This document shows positions 7,728 through 16,460 of a stretch of DNA of 64,000 nt, piece after piece (positions within the stretch are counted from its first letter, which is position 1; every line of letters begins with the position of its first letter). Source of the DNA: Nocardia sp. CY41 (GTDB taxonomy: Bacteria > Actinomycetota > Actinomycetes > Mycobacteriales > Mycobacteriaceae); assembly GCF_009829325.1 (NCBI RefSeq), contig NZ_VUOS01000007.1, positions 248,001 to 312,000 on the forward strand, read 5' to 3'. The notes under the pieces were generated by a model that worked only from the letters and a program-made list of their open reading frames with translations, searched no databases and was not told the DNA's origin. The position numbers and the translations under genes were made by a program.

Positions 7728-9923
7728 CTACGTGCGCGCCTTCTCCACGCGCAGCGACGCGGCGATCTGGTTCGGCATCGGCTCGTGGCGCGCGTAGCTG
7801 CGGGTGAAATCGGCGGTGCCGTGCGAGATCGAACGCAGGTCGATGGCGTAGCGGCTGAGTTCGAGTTCGGGGACTTCGGCGTGGATCCGGGTGCGGCCCG
7901 CGCCGTGCGGCTCGGTGCCGAGGACGCGACCGCGGCGGCTGGACAGATCGCTCAGGACCGGCCCGACATAGTCGTCGGAGACCAGCACCCAGACTTCGGC
8001 GAGCGGCTCGAGCACCCTGATCCCCGCCGCCGCGGCGGCCTCGCGCAAGGCGAGCGCGCCCGCGGTCTGGAACGCGGCGTCGGAGGAGTCGACGGAGTGG
8101 GCTTTGCCGTCGAACAGAGTGACGCGCACGTCCACCAGGGGATATCCGGCAGTCAACCCGCGCGACGCCTGCGCTCGGACGCCCTTCTCCACCGAGGGGA
8201 TGAACTGGCGTGGAACGACGCCGCCGACCACTTTGTCCACGAATTCGATCCCCGCCCCCTCCGGCAGCGGTTCGACCTCGATCTCGCACACCGCGTACTG
8301 CCCGTGCCCGCCCGACTGTTTGACGTGCCTGCCGCGCCCGTTCGCCTTGCCCGCGAACGTCTCCCGCAACGCCACCTCGTGGTCGGTCACGTCCACCTGC
8401 ACGCCGAACCGGGTCCGCAGCCGTTCCAGGGCGACGTCGCGATGCGCTTCACCAAGGCACCAGAGCACCAGCTGATGGGTCTGCGGGTTGTGCTCGAGGC
8501 GCAGCGCGGGATCCTCGGCGGCCAAGCGGGCGAGGCTTTGGGAAAGTTTGTCCTCGTCGGTTTTGCTGTGCGCGCGGATCGCCACCGGCAGAAGGGGATC
8601 GGGCATCGGCCACGGTTCGATCCGCAAGGGGCTGCCGGTGGACGACAGTGTGTCACCGGTTTCGGCGTGGCCGAGCTTGGTGACGTAAGCGATGTCGCCC
8701 GCGATCGCCTGCCGCAGCGGACGTTGCTGCTTGCCGAAAGGAGCCGATATCGCGCCGACGCGCTCGTCCAGCTCGTGGCTCTCGTGGCCGCGATCCTCGA
8801 GGCCGTGCCCGCTGATGTGCACCGTGTCGTCGGCGTGCAAGGTGCCGGAGAAGACGCGGACCATGCAGACCCGTCCGACGTACGGGTCGGACGCGGTACG
8901 GATGACCTCCGCGGCCAATTCGCCGTCCGGATCGCAGCGCAACGGATGCGGTCCGGCGCCGTTGCTGGCGGTGATGGGGTGCTCCGCGGGCGTCGGGAAA
9001 CCACCGGTGATCAGGTCGAGCAACTCCACGGTGCCCAGGCCCTGCTTGGCGCCTTCGGGCGCGGGCGCGGCGAACAGCACCGGGTGGAAGCTGCCCCGCG
9101 CGACCGCGCGCTCCAGGTCGGCGACGAGCGTCGCCAGGCTGATCTCCGCGCCCTCGAGGTAGCGCTCCATGAGGCTCTCGTCTTCGCTCTCGGCGATGAT
9201 GCCCTCGATGAGGCGGTTGCGTGCTTCCTCCAGCTCCGGCACCTGATCGGGTGACGGGTCGCCTCGGACCTCCTCGCCGGAGGAGTAGTCGCCCACGCAG
9301 TGCGGCAGCAGCTCCACCATGCCGGTGACCGGCCGGTGACCGTCCGGATTCTTCGGGCCGTACACGGGCAGATGCAGCGGCAGGATGTTCTCCGAGGATC
9401 CGCCGCCCAGCACGGTCCGGCAGGTCTCGGTCATCACGTCGAACTCGTCGCGGGCCGTGTCCAGGTGGGTGATCACGATCGCGCGCGGCATCCCGACCGC
9501 GGCGCACTCCTCCCACAGCGCCCTGGTCGCCCCGGCGATCCCGTCCGCGCCCTCGGCCGCCGAGATGACGAACAGCGCCGCGTCGGCCGCCCGCAGCCCC
9601 GCCCGCAACTCGCCGACGAAGTCGGCGTATCCCGGCGTGTCGACCAGGTTGACCTTCATTCCGCCCCACGCCACCGGCACCACCGACAGCTGCACCGACC
9701 GGTGCTGGCGGTGCTCGATCTCGTCGTAATCCGACAGCGACGTGCCGTCCTCGACGCGCCCCGCTCGGTTGACCGCCCGCGCGGTGAGCGCCATGGCGTC
9801 GACGAGCGTGGTCTTGCCCGACCCGCTGTGCCCGACCAGGACCACGTTGCGGATCTGCTCCGGCCGCTCCGCTGTCATCACGCCGCCGTCGCCCGCGGCA
9901 GCTCCGTTGGTCTTGTCCACCAT
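7728..9923 (-). CDS. fusA2: EF-G-like translational GTPase (EF-G2 type)
   Basis: This 731-residue protein is a full-length paralogue of elongation factor G. The P-loop is GHSGSGKT (31-38) and G3 is DTPG (95-98). The G4 position reads THLD (152-155) instead of the canonical NKxD, so guanine recognition may be altered. Domains II-V follow, including the domain IV/V stretch GHGQYAVCEIEVEPLP. Actinobacteria often carry such a second EF-G (Rv0120c in M. tuberculosis) next to the essential one. Its role is uncertain and it may act in ribosome recycling, stress or no translocation at all. The ATG at 9923 has AAAGGAG about 9 nt before it. The gene stands alone between the type VII genes and a lipoprotein gene. 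Confidence 0.85.
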   Translation of the reverse strand: MVDKTNGAAAGDGGVMTAERPEQIRNVVLVGHSGSGKTTLVDAMALTARAVNRAGRVEDGTSLSDYDEIEHRQHRSVQLSVVPVAWGGMKVNLVDTPGYADFVGELRAGLRAADAALFVISAAEGADGIAGATRALWEECAAVGMPRAIVITHLDTARDEFDVMTETCRTVLGGGSSENILPLHLPVYGPKNPDGHRPVTGMVELLPHCVGDYSSGEEVRGDPSPDQVPELEEARNRLIEGIIAESEDESLMERYLEGAEISLATLVADLERAVARGSFHPVLFAAPAPEGAKQGLGTVELLDLITGGFPTPAEHPITASNGAGPHPLRCDPDGELAAEVIRTASDPYVGRVCMVRVFSGTLHADDTVHISGHGLEDRGHESHELDERVGAISAPFGKQQRPLRQAIAGDIAYVTKLGHAETGDTLSSTGSPLRIEPWPMPDPLLPVAIRAHSKTDEDKLSQSLARLAAEDPALRLEHNPQTHQLVLWCLGEAHRDVALERLRTRFGVQVDVTDHEVALRETFAGKANGRGRHVKQSGGHGQYAVCEIEVEPLPEGAGIEFVDKVVGGVVPRQFIPSVEKGVRAQASRGLTAGYPLVDVRVTLFDGKAHSVDSSDAAFQTAGALALREAAAAAGIRVLEPLAEVWVLVSDDYVGPVLSDLSSRRGRVLGTEPHGAGRTRIHAEVPELELSRYAIDLRSISHGTADFTRSYARHEPMPNQIAASLRVEKART

Positions 9924-10014
9924 GTGTCTCGCTCCTTTGCCGACACCTGCCGTACCTCAACCTTCCCACCGGGCGGGGCGTTCCGCCGACGAATCGGCAG
10001 ATCAGCGTGGGCGG

Positions 10015-11508
10015 TCACGGGCAGGCGGGAGAGGACTCGCCGGTCGCGCGGATCGTCTCGCAGGCCCAGCCGGTGGCGAGGCGCCAGGAGCCGTCACGCG
10101 CGACGAACGGGACGATGGTCGGCACGCGGCGCTCCGGGCCGCCGAGCACGGTGGTCGCGAGCATCTGACCGGGGCCGACCTCGGTCGCATCGACGACCGT
10201 CGTGGTGACCGGCGCGTAGACCCGGGATATCCGCGTGATCAACTCCGGATCCTTGTCGTCGTCGGCGATCCGCAGCGGCTTCTCCGCCACCGGGACCGAC
10301 GGGTCGAGCGTGCGCCGCAGGCGGCCGTCGAGATCGGCGACCGCGGGGATCGACGGGCTCGGCTGGGCTCTCACCGCCGCCCCGGGCGCCGTGCCCGGGT
10401 ACAGCTGGCGGACGACGCCGAACCAGATGATCGAGGCGGTCACGCCGAGCAGGGGCGGCGAACTGAATTCGTTGACCGCGACCGCGACGCCGACGTCCCG
10501 CTCGGGTAGATAACCGAGGTGAGTGGTGTAGCCCGGAACCGCCCCGTTGTGGCCGATCCAGCGGCCGTACTCCATCATGCCCAGCCCGTAGCGCAGGTCT
10601 CCGGCGAACTGGGTCCTGGCACGGAAGGTCTCCGGTTTCAGCAGATCGCCGCGACCGAGCATGCGGGCGTAGTCGGCGAGGTCGGAGACCGTGGACACCA
10701 TCGTGCCCGCCGCGCCGAACAGCGCCGGGGTGGTGCGCGCGGTGACGTCGGTCGGGGCCTCGTCGAAGTGCGCGTACCCGCGGCTCTCCGGTGCGGGCAT
10801 GGTGGTGTCGGTGGGATACGTCGTGGCGCGCAGCCCGTGTGCGGCGACGACATCGCCGATCACTCGGTGCACCGGTTTTCCGTAGACCTGCTCGAGCACG
10901 AGACCCAGGAGGTAGTACTCGGAGTTGGAGTACTCCACGCGATCGCGGGGCGGCATCGCCCTTTCCGGGTGCGCGAGGATGGTGCGCAGTCGGTCGCCCT
11001 CATGCCATTCGGATGCCGGAGTCTTCGCAGTCATCTGGTCGGCGAAGGCGGGTTCCTCCCGGACATCCCAGACACCGCCTTGCATGCCGAGCAGATCACG
11101 CAGGGTGATGATGTCGCCGTTGGGCACTCCCGGCACGTACCGCGCCAGCACGTCGTCCAACGAGAGCTTGCCTTCATCGGCCGCGCGCAGCACCGCGGTG
11201 GCGGTGAACGTCTTGGTGATGCTCCCGATCCGAACATGATCCGCCACGTCCATCGGACGATCGGTCGCGAGATCGGCTGTGCCGTAGGCGGTGACGAAAG
11301 TGCCGCGTTCGGGGTCGTGCACCGCGACCAGTACGCCAGGGGCAAGCCGCGCGCGCATCTGCGGCCGCACGATGCGGTCGATCTGCTCGGCTGCCTCGGC
11401 TGGAAACTTCCGGTCCGCGTGCTCGTGCGACGTACACCCGGCCGACAGCCCCATGGCCGTCGTCAGTGCCACGGCGATCGCAGCCCACGTTCTGAATCGT
11501 CCACCCAT
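10015..11508 (-). CDS. Serine beta-lactamase-like hydrolase lipoprotein (class C / D-Ala-D-Ala carboxypeptidase family)
   Basis: This 497-residue protein begins with a lipoprotein signal peptide (lipobox LSAGC, Cys25), which decides for ATG 11508 over an upstream start. The penicillin-binding fold is shown by SITK (S96 nucleophile, K99), YSN (193-195) and HNG (319-321). It probably sits outside the membrane and hydrolyses peptide, ester or beta-lactam bonds. Close families include D-aminopeptidases, esterases and AmpC-like proteins, so the substrate is open. The C-terminal 130 residues form an extra small domain that could be a lipocalin-like or NTF2-like cap. Confidence 0.82.
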   Translation of the reverse strand: MGGRFRTWAAIAVALTTAMGLSAGCTSHEHADRKFPAEAAEQIDRIVRPQMRARLAPGVLVAVHDPERGTFVTAYGTADLATDRPMDVADHVRIGSITKTFTATAVLRAADEGKLSLDDVLARYVPGVPNGDIITLRDLLGMQGGVWDVREEPAFADQMTAKTPASEWHEGDRLRTILAHPERAMPPRDRVEYSNSEYYLLGLVLEQVYGKPVHRVIGDVVAAHGLRATTYPTDTTMPAPESRGYAHFDEAPTDVTARTTPALFGAAGTMVSTVSDLADYARMLGRGDLLKPETFRARTQFAGDLRYGLGMMEYGRWIGHNGAVPGYTTHLGYLPERDVGVAVAVNEFSSPPLLGVTASIIWFGVVRQLYPGTAPGAAVRAQPSPSIPAVADLDGRLRRTLDPSVPVAEKPLRIADDDKDPELITRISRVYAPVTTTVVDATEVGPGQMLATTVLGGPERRVPTIVPFVARDGSWRLATGWACETIRATGESSPACP

Positions 11509-11637
11509 CGAGCCATCCCCCCATTTCGATACTTCTGCCAGTGTGCCAGGGTCGTGAGCGGCCGGGGTCCTGCTGAGACGCCCCTCGCGCATCTCCCGAG
11601 ACGCGCGAGGAACGTTTCGTTCTGGAACGTTCGGGAC

Positions 11638-13062
11638 TCAGGACAGCCGGCGGATGTCCCCGCGCACGCGATAGAAACCGCCGCGCGCCGACTCCGCGAT
11701 GCCGTCGACCACGTACCGTGCCCCTGCCCGGCGAATGTCCTTGGGGAACTGGACATTCCATCCTTGGTGATATCCGGGTGAGACGACTCGCACGCGCAGG
11801 GAACTCCCCTGGTTCACGCATTCCACGATGACGCCGGCACCCGCGTCGGAGGTGATCTCGACGGTGCTGCTGGGCACCACCGCGGAGATCTCGGGAGCCT
11901 TCACCGACACCGTTTCCGGCAGCACGCCCTGCTCCGCATCACGGATGGCCGCTTCGCCGACGTCGAGACAGGCCAGCGTGCCCGTGGTGGTGACCAGGTA
12001 CAGCTTCTCGTCGTGGTACTGCATGGAATAGGCGGATCCGCAGCCCGTGGCCAGTTTCCACACGCGGTTCCCGTCGGCGTCGAAGCAGTACACCGAGGAG
12101 TAATTGTCGCCCGCGAAGACGTAGCGCCCGTCGGGCGAGGTGGCGCAGGAGAAGACCGCGGCGTCGCACTGGTAGGTGCGCTCGGCGCGACCGCTCTTGG
12201 CCACCATGCGGACCTGGTTGCGGGCGGTGCCCGCGTAGACGGCGCCGGACTCCTGCCAGCCGAACAGGACGTCGCCGCCGGTGCCCGCATGCCACACAGC
12301 GTTTCCGCTGTCCAGGTCGTATTTCGTGACGCCGGCGGAATGCCCGTGGTAGACACCGTCGGTGTCGATGCGCACCATCCAGCCCGAGTCGCCGGTGCTG
12401 CGCCGGGTCCACAGCGACTCCTCCTCGTAGTCGATCACGGTGATGCCGCCCTGGCGATCGGAGACGCCGAGGATGCCGTCGTGGATGTCGAGCCAGTAGA
12501 TGTCGACATCGGCCGCGATGTCGTAGGCCGCCCGCGGCACCTTGCCGGACAGGTCGTAGACGCGCCCGTCGTCACAACCGGCGTAGATCCAGAAATCGTC
12601 GGCCACAATGCATTTGACCGAGTCCGGCAAGCGGTACCGGCCGGTGACCACGCCGTCCGGGGTGAGGGTGAACACGTCGCCGCTCTCGTTGCCCACCCAG
12701 CAGCGGCGCTCGTCGACGAAGATGCCGAAAGCGGCGGCGCCGGAGTCGAAACTCCACAGCACGGGCGCGGCCTTCGCGGTGGAGCGGCCGCTGCTGATCG
12801 CCCGCCGGGTGACCGGGCGCCTGTCCCGCGCTCCCATCACGGCGGGCGCATAGCCCTTCCGCACCTTCTCGCCGACCTTCTTCGCCGCGGCCGCCCGCGC
12901 CTTCTCTTCGGAGGCGAACGAACTCACCTTCGTCTGCCCTTGCTCCCCGATGCGACCGAAACGGACACTCACCTGCGTGCCCGCCACGATCACCTCGTAG
13001 AACTTGTGCGCGGTACCACTGTCCTCGGACAGTTCGAGATAGGTGGTTCCCCCGATTGTCAT
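11638..13062 (-). CDS. WGR-domain protein with beta-propeller repeats
   Basis: This 474-residue protein starts with a WGR-like domain (residues 1-75, with KFYEVIV, VSVRFGRIGEQG and a Lys/Ala-rich helix). In other proteins this domain binds DNA ends or works beside ADP-ribosyltransferase and MolR-type modules. The remaining 350 residues are repeated beta-blades of PQQ/WD40-type propeller character (FGIFVDERRCWVGNESGDV, SCATSPDGRYVFAGDNY, YSMQYHDEKLYLVTTTG). It has no signal peptide, so it is cytosolic. I do not know its partner. A propeller fused to WGR is compatible with a scaffold that reads DNA damage or a metabolite. Confidence 0.72.
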   Translation of the reverse strand: MTIGGTTYLELSEDSGTAHKFYEVIVAGTQVSVRFGRIGEQGQTKVSSFASEEKARAAAAKKVGEKVRKGYAPAVMGARDRRPVTRRAISSGRSTAKAAPVLWSFDSGAAAFGIFVDERRCWVGNESGDVFTLTPDGVVTGRYRLPDSVKCIVADDFWIYAGCDDGRVYDLSGKVPRAAYDIAADVDIYWLDIHDGILGVSDRQGGITVIDYEEESLWTRRSTGDSGWMVRIDTDGVYHGHSAGVTKYDLDSGNAVWHAGTGGDVLFGWQESGAVYAGTARNQVRMVAKSGRAERTYQCDAAVFSCATSPDGRYVFAGDNYSSVYCFDADGNRVWKLATGCGSAYSMQYHDEKLYLVTTTGTLACLDVGEAAIRDAEQGVLPETVSVKAPEISAVVPSSTVEITSDAGAGVIVECVNQGSSLRVRVVSPGYHQGWNVQFPKDIRRAGARYVVDGIAESARGGFYRVRGDIRRLS

Positions 13063-13467
13063 AGCGCCTCGCCTGGTTTCGTCAGATCAGAACGAGACGA
13101 AAGTTAGCAACAGCCACCGACATTCAGCGGCAATCGGCCGCGGTCGCCTCCTCGCGGGCAGGTGTATCGCGAGGGTAGTGTGGATGGCGGTCCTCGCCGC
13201 GGAGCCCGGGACCGCGACGGTGCGTGGCGGCGCGACTTGCATACCTACTCGATCACGAACGGGTCGAGTCGGCCGTCGTCGATGCGGTTCGCTACCGCAA
13301 GCAGCTCGGGCAGGGCGGCGCCGACGCGGCGGCGGATGCTGCGTCGGTGGCCGGCATGGCCGGGAAGCTGCGGCTGGCGCAGAGCGTCTGAGGTCAGCCG
13401 GAGCCGGTCGAGGACGCGGTGATGGAAGCGGCGCTACGCGGGCGATCTTGATGCGTGGACGACCGGA
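13063..13467. other. Intergenic region with a possible small coding fragment
   Basis: About 400 bases between two minus-strand genes. Apart from the short frame at 13224-13391 listed separately, I see nothing in it. Confidence 0.35.
13224..13391 (+). CDS. Possible small protein or gene remnant
   Basis: A 55-codon frame from GTG 13224 to TGA 13389-13391 reads as a well-balanced helical protein (LLDHERVESAVVDAVRYRKQ near the start) with mainly G/C-ending codons. No clear ribosome binding site precedes it. It could be a real small protein or the tail of a decayed gene. I do not recognise a family. Confidence 0.3.
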   Translation: MAARLAYLLDHERVESAVVDAVRYRKQLGQGGADAAADAASVAGMAGKLRLAQSV

Positions 13468-13977
13468 TCATCTCGTGGGACCGCCGATCGAGATGCCGGT
13501 GATGAATTCGGCGACGATCGTCTGATCCGGATACTGCCGCCCGTAGACGGCGACGATCGCGCCCACGCGTATGTCGGAGGCGCGTTTGGCGACCAGGACG
13601 TTCACCTTCGTGCCGGCGTCGGCACGGACCTTGACACTGCTGCTGGTGAACGCGTTGCGCACCACCAGCGTCGTACCGTCGTTGGCGGTGACCTTTCCGA
13701 AGGTCATCCCGATGCCCGTCCGGACCGGCGGCGCGGCGGCGACGGGGGGCGTCGTGCGCACGGTGGACGAGGGCGCCGTGGATGTCGGAGCACTGGTGCG
13801 GACCGCTGTGGTGGACGTTGCCGCTGCCGTCTGCGTCGGGTGATCGACGAGCAGACACCCGGACACCACCAGGAGCAGCACACCGACGCAGAGTCCGACG
13901 AACGCGGCCGCGCCCGAATGGTAGAGCCGATGCGGCTCGTCGTCCCGGTCCCGTGGCGGCAGCGGCGGCATTCCCAT
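13468..13977 (-). CDS. Membrane-anchored protein with DUF5666-like C-terminal domain
   Basis: This 169-residue protein starts at ATG 13977, chosen because the longer frame would add an unstructured 82-residue N terminus. A short Pro/Arg/Asp-rich cytosolic tail is followed by one hydrophobic segment (AAAFVGLCVGVLLLVVSGC, about 28-46) and a Thr/Ala/Ser-rich linker. The extracytoplasmic beta-rich domain (about 95-165) has KVTANDGTTLVVRN and IRVGAIVAVYGRQYPDQTIV, the pattern of DUF5666/OB-like domains. The function is unknown. The VSGCL next to the hydrophobic segment could alternatively be a lipobox. Confidence 0.6.
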   Translation of the reverse strand: MGMPPLPPRDRDDEPHRLYHSGAAAFVGLCVGVLLLVVSGCLLVDHPTQTAAATSTTAVRTSAPTSTAPSSTVRTTPPVAAAPPVRTGIGMTFGKVTANDGTTLVVRNAFTSSSVKVRADAGTKVNVLVAKRASDIRVGAIVAVYGRQYPDQTIVAEFITGISIGGPTR

Positions 13978-14599
13978 GGCCGTTGTGTACGAGAGTGTCT
14001 CGATCTTCGGTGCGAGCGAGCCCGGATGCACTCGAGGGGTAGTGGGTTCCGGCGCTTCGTCTTCGGCATTCGTCGGTGACCTGCGCCCGCTGCCGGAGGC
14101 GGTGATCGATCTGATCGTCGCCCTGGAAATGCTTGTGGCCGACACGGATTGGGAATCGGTGCTGAGCCGTGCCAGTCGCCCTACTCTCGCCGGGTTGCGA
14201 CCGTGCGTACTCCAGCGAGGCATAGGGCAAGGTTAGGACTACGTATATCAACATTTGTTTTCACTGGCGGGAGGACCTGCCTGACCAGGGCTGATTTGTG
14301 ATCATCGGGCGCAGTAACCCGGATCGGCGCGACGAACTCGACCGTGCCCGGGTCGCAGCAGAGCGCGAGTAACGTTGTGCCGCAGCGATATTGTCGTGGT
14401 CGGTCGCAGCAGCACGTGGTCCTGCCCGCGGCCGCACGACTCGTGGGCTCGGCCTCGGTTCGGTAGGCCACCGGTTGGGCGGTGCGGATCCGATGGAACC
14501 GATCGGCCGCCTGCTGCGTCAGTGTCGATGTAAGACACGTGAAGGTGTGTCGGTGTTTGTTGGTCGAACCAGGCAGTCGTGAAGTAGTAGGAGGTGTTG
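13978..14599. other. Divergent intergenic region upstream of a type VII gene set
   Basis: About 620 bases between divergent genes. Short frames exist on both strands but have Cys/Arg/Pro/Thr-rich composition typical of shadows. No tRNA or clear repeat is visible. It must contain the promoter for the 14600-17339 operon. Confidence 0.35.
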
Positions 14600-15181
14600 A
14601 TGGCCGCATTCGATGTGCACCATGCTGCGGAAGATTTGGCGCGGATGGCAGCGGATTTCGAGCGTCGGGCCGAACGGTTTCAGGAGTTGGAAAGCCGCAT
14701 GCAGACGCTGACCGTCACCGAGTCCGGTAAGGATGATCGGGTTCGTGTCACCGTCGACAGCAGCGGTGCACCCACGGCGATCGATCTGTCGCCGAGTTCG
14801 CGCGGGATGGACCCGGCGGTGTTGTCCGCTGAGATCATGGCGTGTCTGCGTCGGGCGCAATCGGCGTTGCGGATACAGGTCGGCGAACTCGTGCGGAACA
14901 CCGTCGGCGACGACGAGGCGGGCGCCGCGATCACCGCCCAGTACGCCGAGCGTTTCCCCGATCCCGAGCCACGGACGAGCGCGCCATTCGAAGACCGTGC
15001 CGCGTCCTCGTCCGGCCACAGCCCGTCCATGACCTCGTCGACTTTCCCCGCCCACCTGGGCCCCGCGTCCTCGGAGCCGACCGCTTCGCCGCGCAGCCGC
15101 AAACCCGACCGTGACCAGATCGTCGTCCCGGATGAACCGGATCCGGAGACCGAGTACTACAACCGCTCCTGGCTGGTGTGA
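14600..15181 (+). CDS. YbaB/EspL-like protein heading a type VII gene set
   Basis: This 193-residue protein starts at ATG 14600, five bases after AGGAGG. The first 115 residues fit the YbaB/EbfC fold: a long N-terminal helix (DLARMAADFERRAERFQELE), strands with a VTVDSSGAPTAIDLSPSS core, and a C-terminal helix (LSAEIMACLRRAQSALRIQ). The rest is a Ser/Pro/Asp/Glu-rich tail. It may bind DNA or, like EspL, help stability of ESX substrates. The stop overlaps the next gene's first start by 4 bases. It is a distant counterpart of the protein encoded at 3050. Confidence 0.6.
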   Translation: MAAFDVHHAAEDLARMAADFERRAERFQELESRMQTLTVTESGKDDRVRVTVDSSGAPTAIDLSPSSRGMDPAVLSAEIMACLRRAQSALRIQVGELVRNTVGDDEAGAAITAQYAERFPDPEPRTSAPFEDRAASSSGHSPSMTSSTFPAHLGPASSEPTASPRSRKPDRDQIVVPDEPDPETEYYNRSWLV

Positions 15182-15531
15182 CCGTGACCAATCCCGACGC
15201 CGTCTCCGTCGATCCTGATGAAGTGCGCAATCATGCCGCGAAGCTGCAGAAACTCATGGAAAGTTTGACGCTGTCGCTCGAAGCCGCCGACTACCTGGGC
15301 TCTGCCGACGACGGGTTCGGCGAGATTCCCCGGCCGCTCGTGCACATGGTGCTGGACGACAAGCATCGCAACACCATCGACGTGATACGCAAGCTCGCGG
15401 AGGACGTCGCAGCGCTGCCGGACAAACTCGACCTCGTCGCAGCGGCCTTCGAAGACAAGGACAGCGCCTTCGGCAGGTCGGTGACCGAACTGCGTGAAAC
15501 CATCGCCGACGCACCGAGAGGCCCGAAATGA
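15178..15531 (+). CDS. EspC-like ESX secretion target
   Basis: This 117-residue all-helical protein (start GTG 15178, or GTG 15184) has the size and helix-turn-helix layout of the ESX-1-associated EspC/type VII target family: SVDPDEVRNHAAKLQKLMESL, then a mid-protein turn and a second long helix. It lacks a signal peptide. It overlaps both neighbours by four bases, so translation is coupled through three genes. It is probably co-secreted with, or a chaperone of, the protein encoded next. Confidence 0.55.
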   Translation: MTVTNPDAVSVDPDEVRNHAAKLQKLMESLTLSLEAADYLGSADDGFGEIPRPLVHMVLDDKHRNTIDVIRKLAEDVAALPDKLDLVAAAFEDKDSAFGRSVTELRETIADAPRGPK

Positions 15532-16424
15532 GCACAAGAGTTGGTGACTGGCTCAACGAGCACACCCCTGGCTTCGACGACCGGAAGAAGCCCGAGAACA
15601 ATCCACTGATCGCGGAGGGGACCGACTACCGGGAGGAGTACTTCCAGGAGACCGTCTTCTGGATGCACGACATCGGTCTGAAGCATGACCAAGACACCGG
15701 GCTGCCAGGGGTTCTGTCCGGCACCATCGCCGGAGACGCTTGGGAGGCCTACGCCAATTTCAGAAACGCCAAGACCTTCGAGTCGATCATGGGTGCCATC
15801 GCGGCAGGCGCGTCCATAGCGGATGCGCCTGTCGATCCGTTCGGATTCGTGGGTGATCAGATCGCCGGATGGATGCTCACGCACGTCGAGCCGTACCGGA
15901 AGGTGCTGGACGGGCTCGCTGGAAACGACAAGATGGTGGCGGCGTACTCCGAGTCTTGGGGTCGTATCGCCCGGGAGCTGACCGGCATGAGCGATACGTG
16001 GCAGAAGGATCTGGAGGCTGATATCGCCACGTGGACAGGAAGCGCGGGGGACGCCTACCGGAACCGGGCCACGGATCTCATCGACCAGATCGCGGGGGCG
16101 GGCGGGGTCGCGGCCACGCTCGGCGAAATCATGGACACCCTGTCGAAGATCGTCAAAGCCTTCCGGAAGATGGTGCAGGACATCCTGACCAGTCTGGCGG
16201 GAGCACTGATCGGGTACAGCCTCGAACTCGCGGCGTCGCTGGGCGCGGCGGGCCCGCATGTCGCCGCGGTGGCGATCGCCAGAATCGGGCGCGACGGATT
16301 GAAGATCTCCAAGTTGCTTCTCGACATGGCGAACGCCTTCAAGGACGTCCAGACGCTCACCCAGGCTGTCGCCGCTGTCATCTATGCCCTCCTGGGTAAG
16401 GAAAACCAGCCTGCTCCGGCCTGA
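15528..16424 (+). CDS. WXG-type putative type VII substrate
   Basis: This 298-residue protein has a central WTGSAGDAYR turn (W-x-G equivalent, about residue 169) between two helices, as in WXG100/LXG-like ESX substrates. It is preceded by about 150 residues with several aromatic helices and followed by a hydrophobic, Ala/Gly/Leu-rich helical region (about 195-285) that could cross or insert in a membrane. No toxin domain is seen at the C terminus. The helical-hydrophobic build resembles the N-terminal trafficking part of larger actinobacterial effectors, so it may be a stand-alone pore-forming or carrier protein. The ATGA overlap with the EspC-like gene supports a shared function. Confidence 0.55.
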   Translation: MSTRVGDWLNEHTPGFDDRKKPENNPLIAEGTDYREEYFQETVFWMHDIGLKHDQDTGLPGVLSGTIAGDAWEAYANFRNAKTFESIMGAIAAGASIADAPVDPFGFVGDQIAGWMLTHVEPYRKVLDGLAGNDKMVAAYSESWGRIARELTGMSDTWQKDLEADIATWTGSAGDAYRNRATDLIDQIAGAGGVAATLGEIMDTLSKIVKAFRKMVQDILTSLAGALIGYSLELAASLGAAGPHVAAVAIARIGRDGLKISKLLLDMANAFKDVQTLTQAVAAVIYALLGKENQPAPA

Positions 16425-16460
16425 CAATCGCGCTAGTACAACGAGGGGAAAGTACGCACT

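Noticed and set aside
7404..9254. Long plus-strand frame opposite the EF-G2 gene
   Set aside because: Arg/Gly/Asp/Val-rich translation without motifs. It mirrors the G/C-ending codons of the real minus-strand gene.
14181..14609. 142-codon minus-strand frame in the intergenic region before the YbaB-like gene
   Set aside because: Thr/Arg/Pro/Cys-rich, overlaps the start and ribosome binding site of the divergent gene, no motif.
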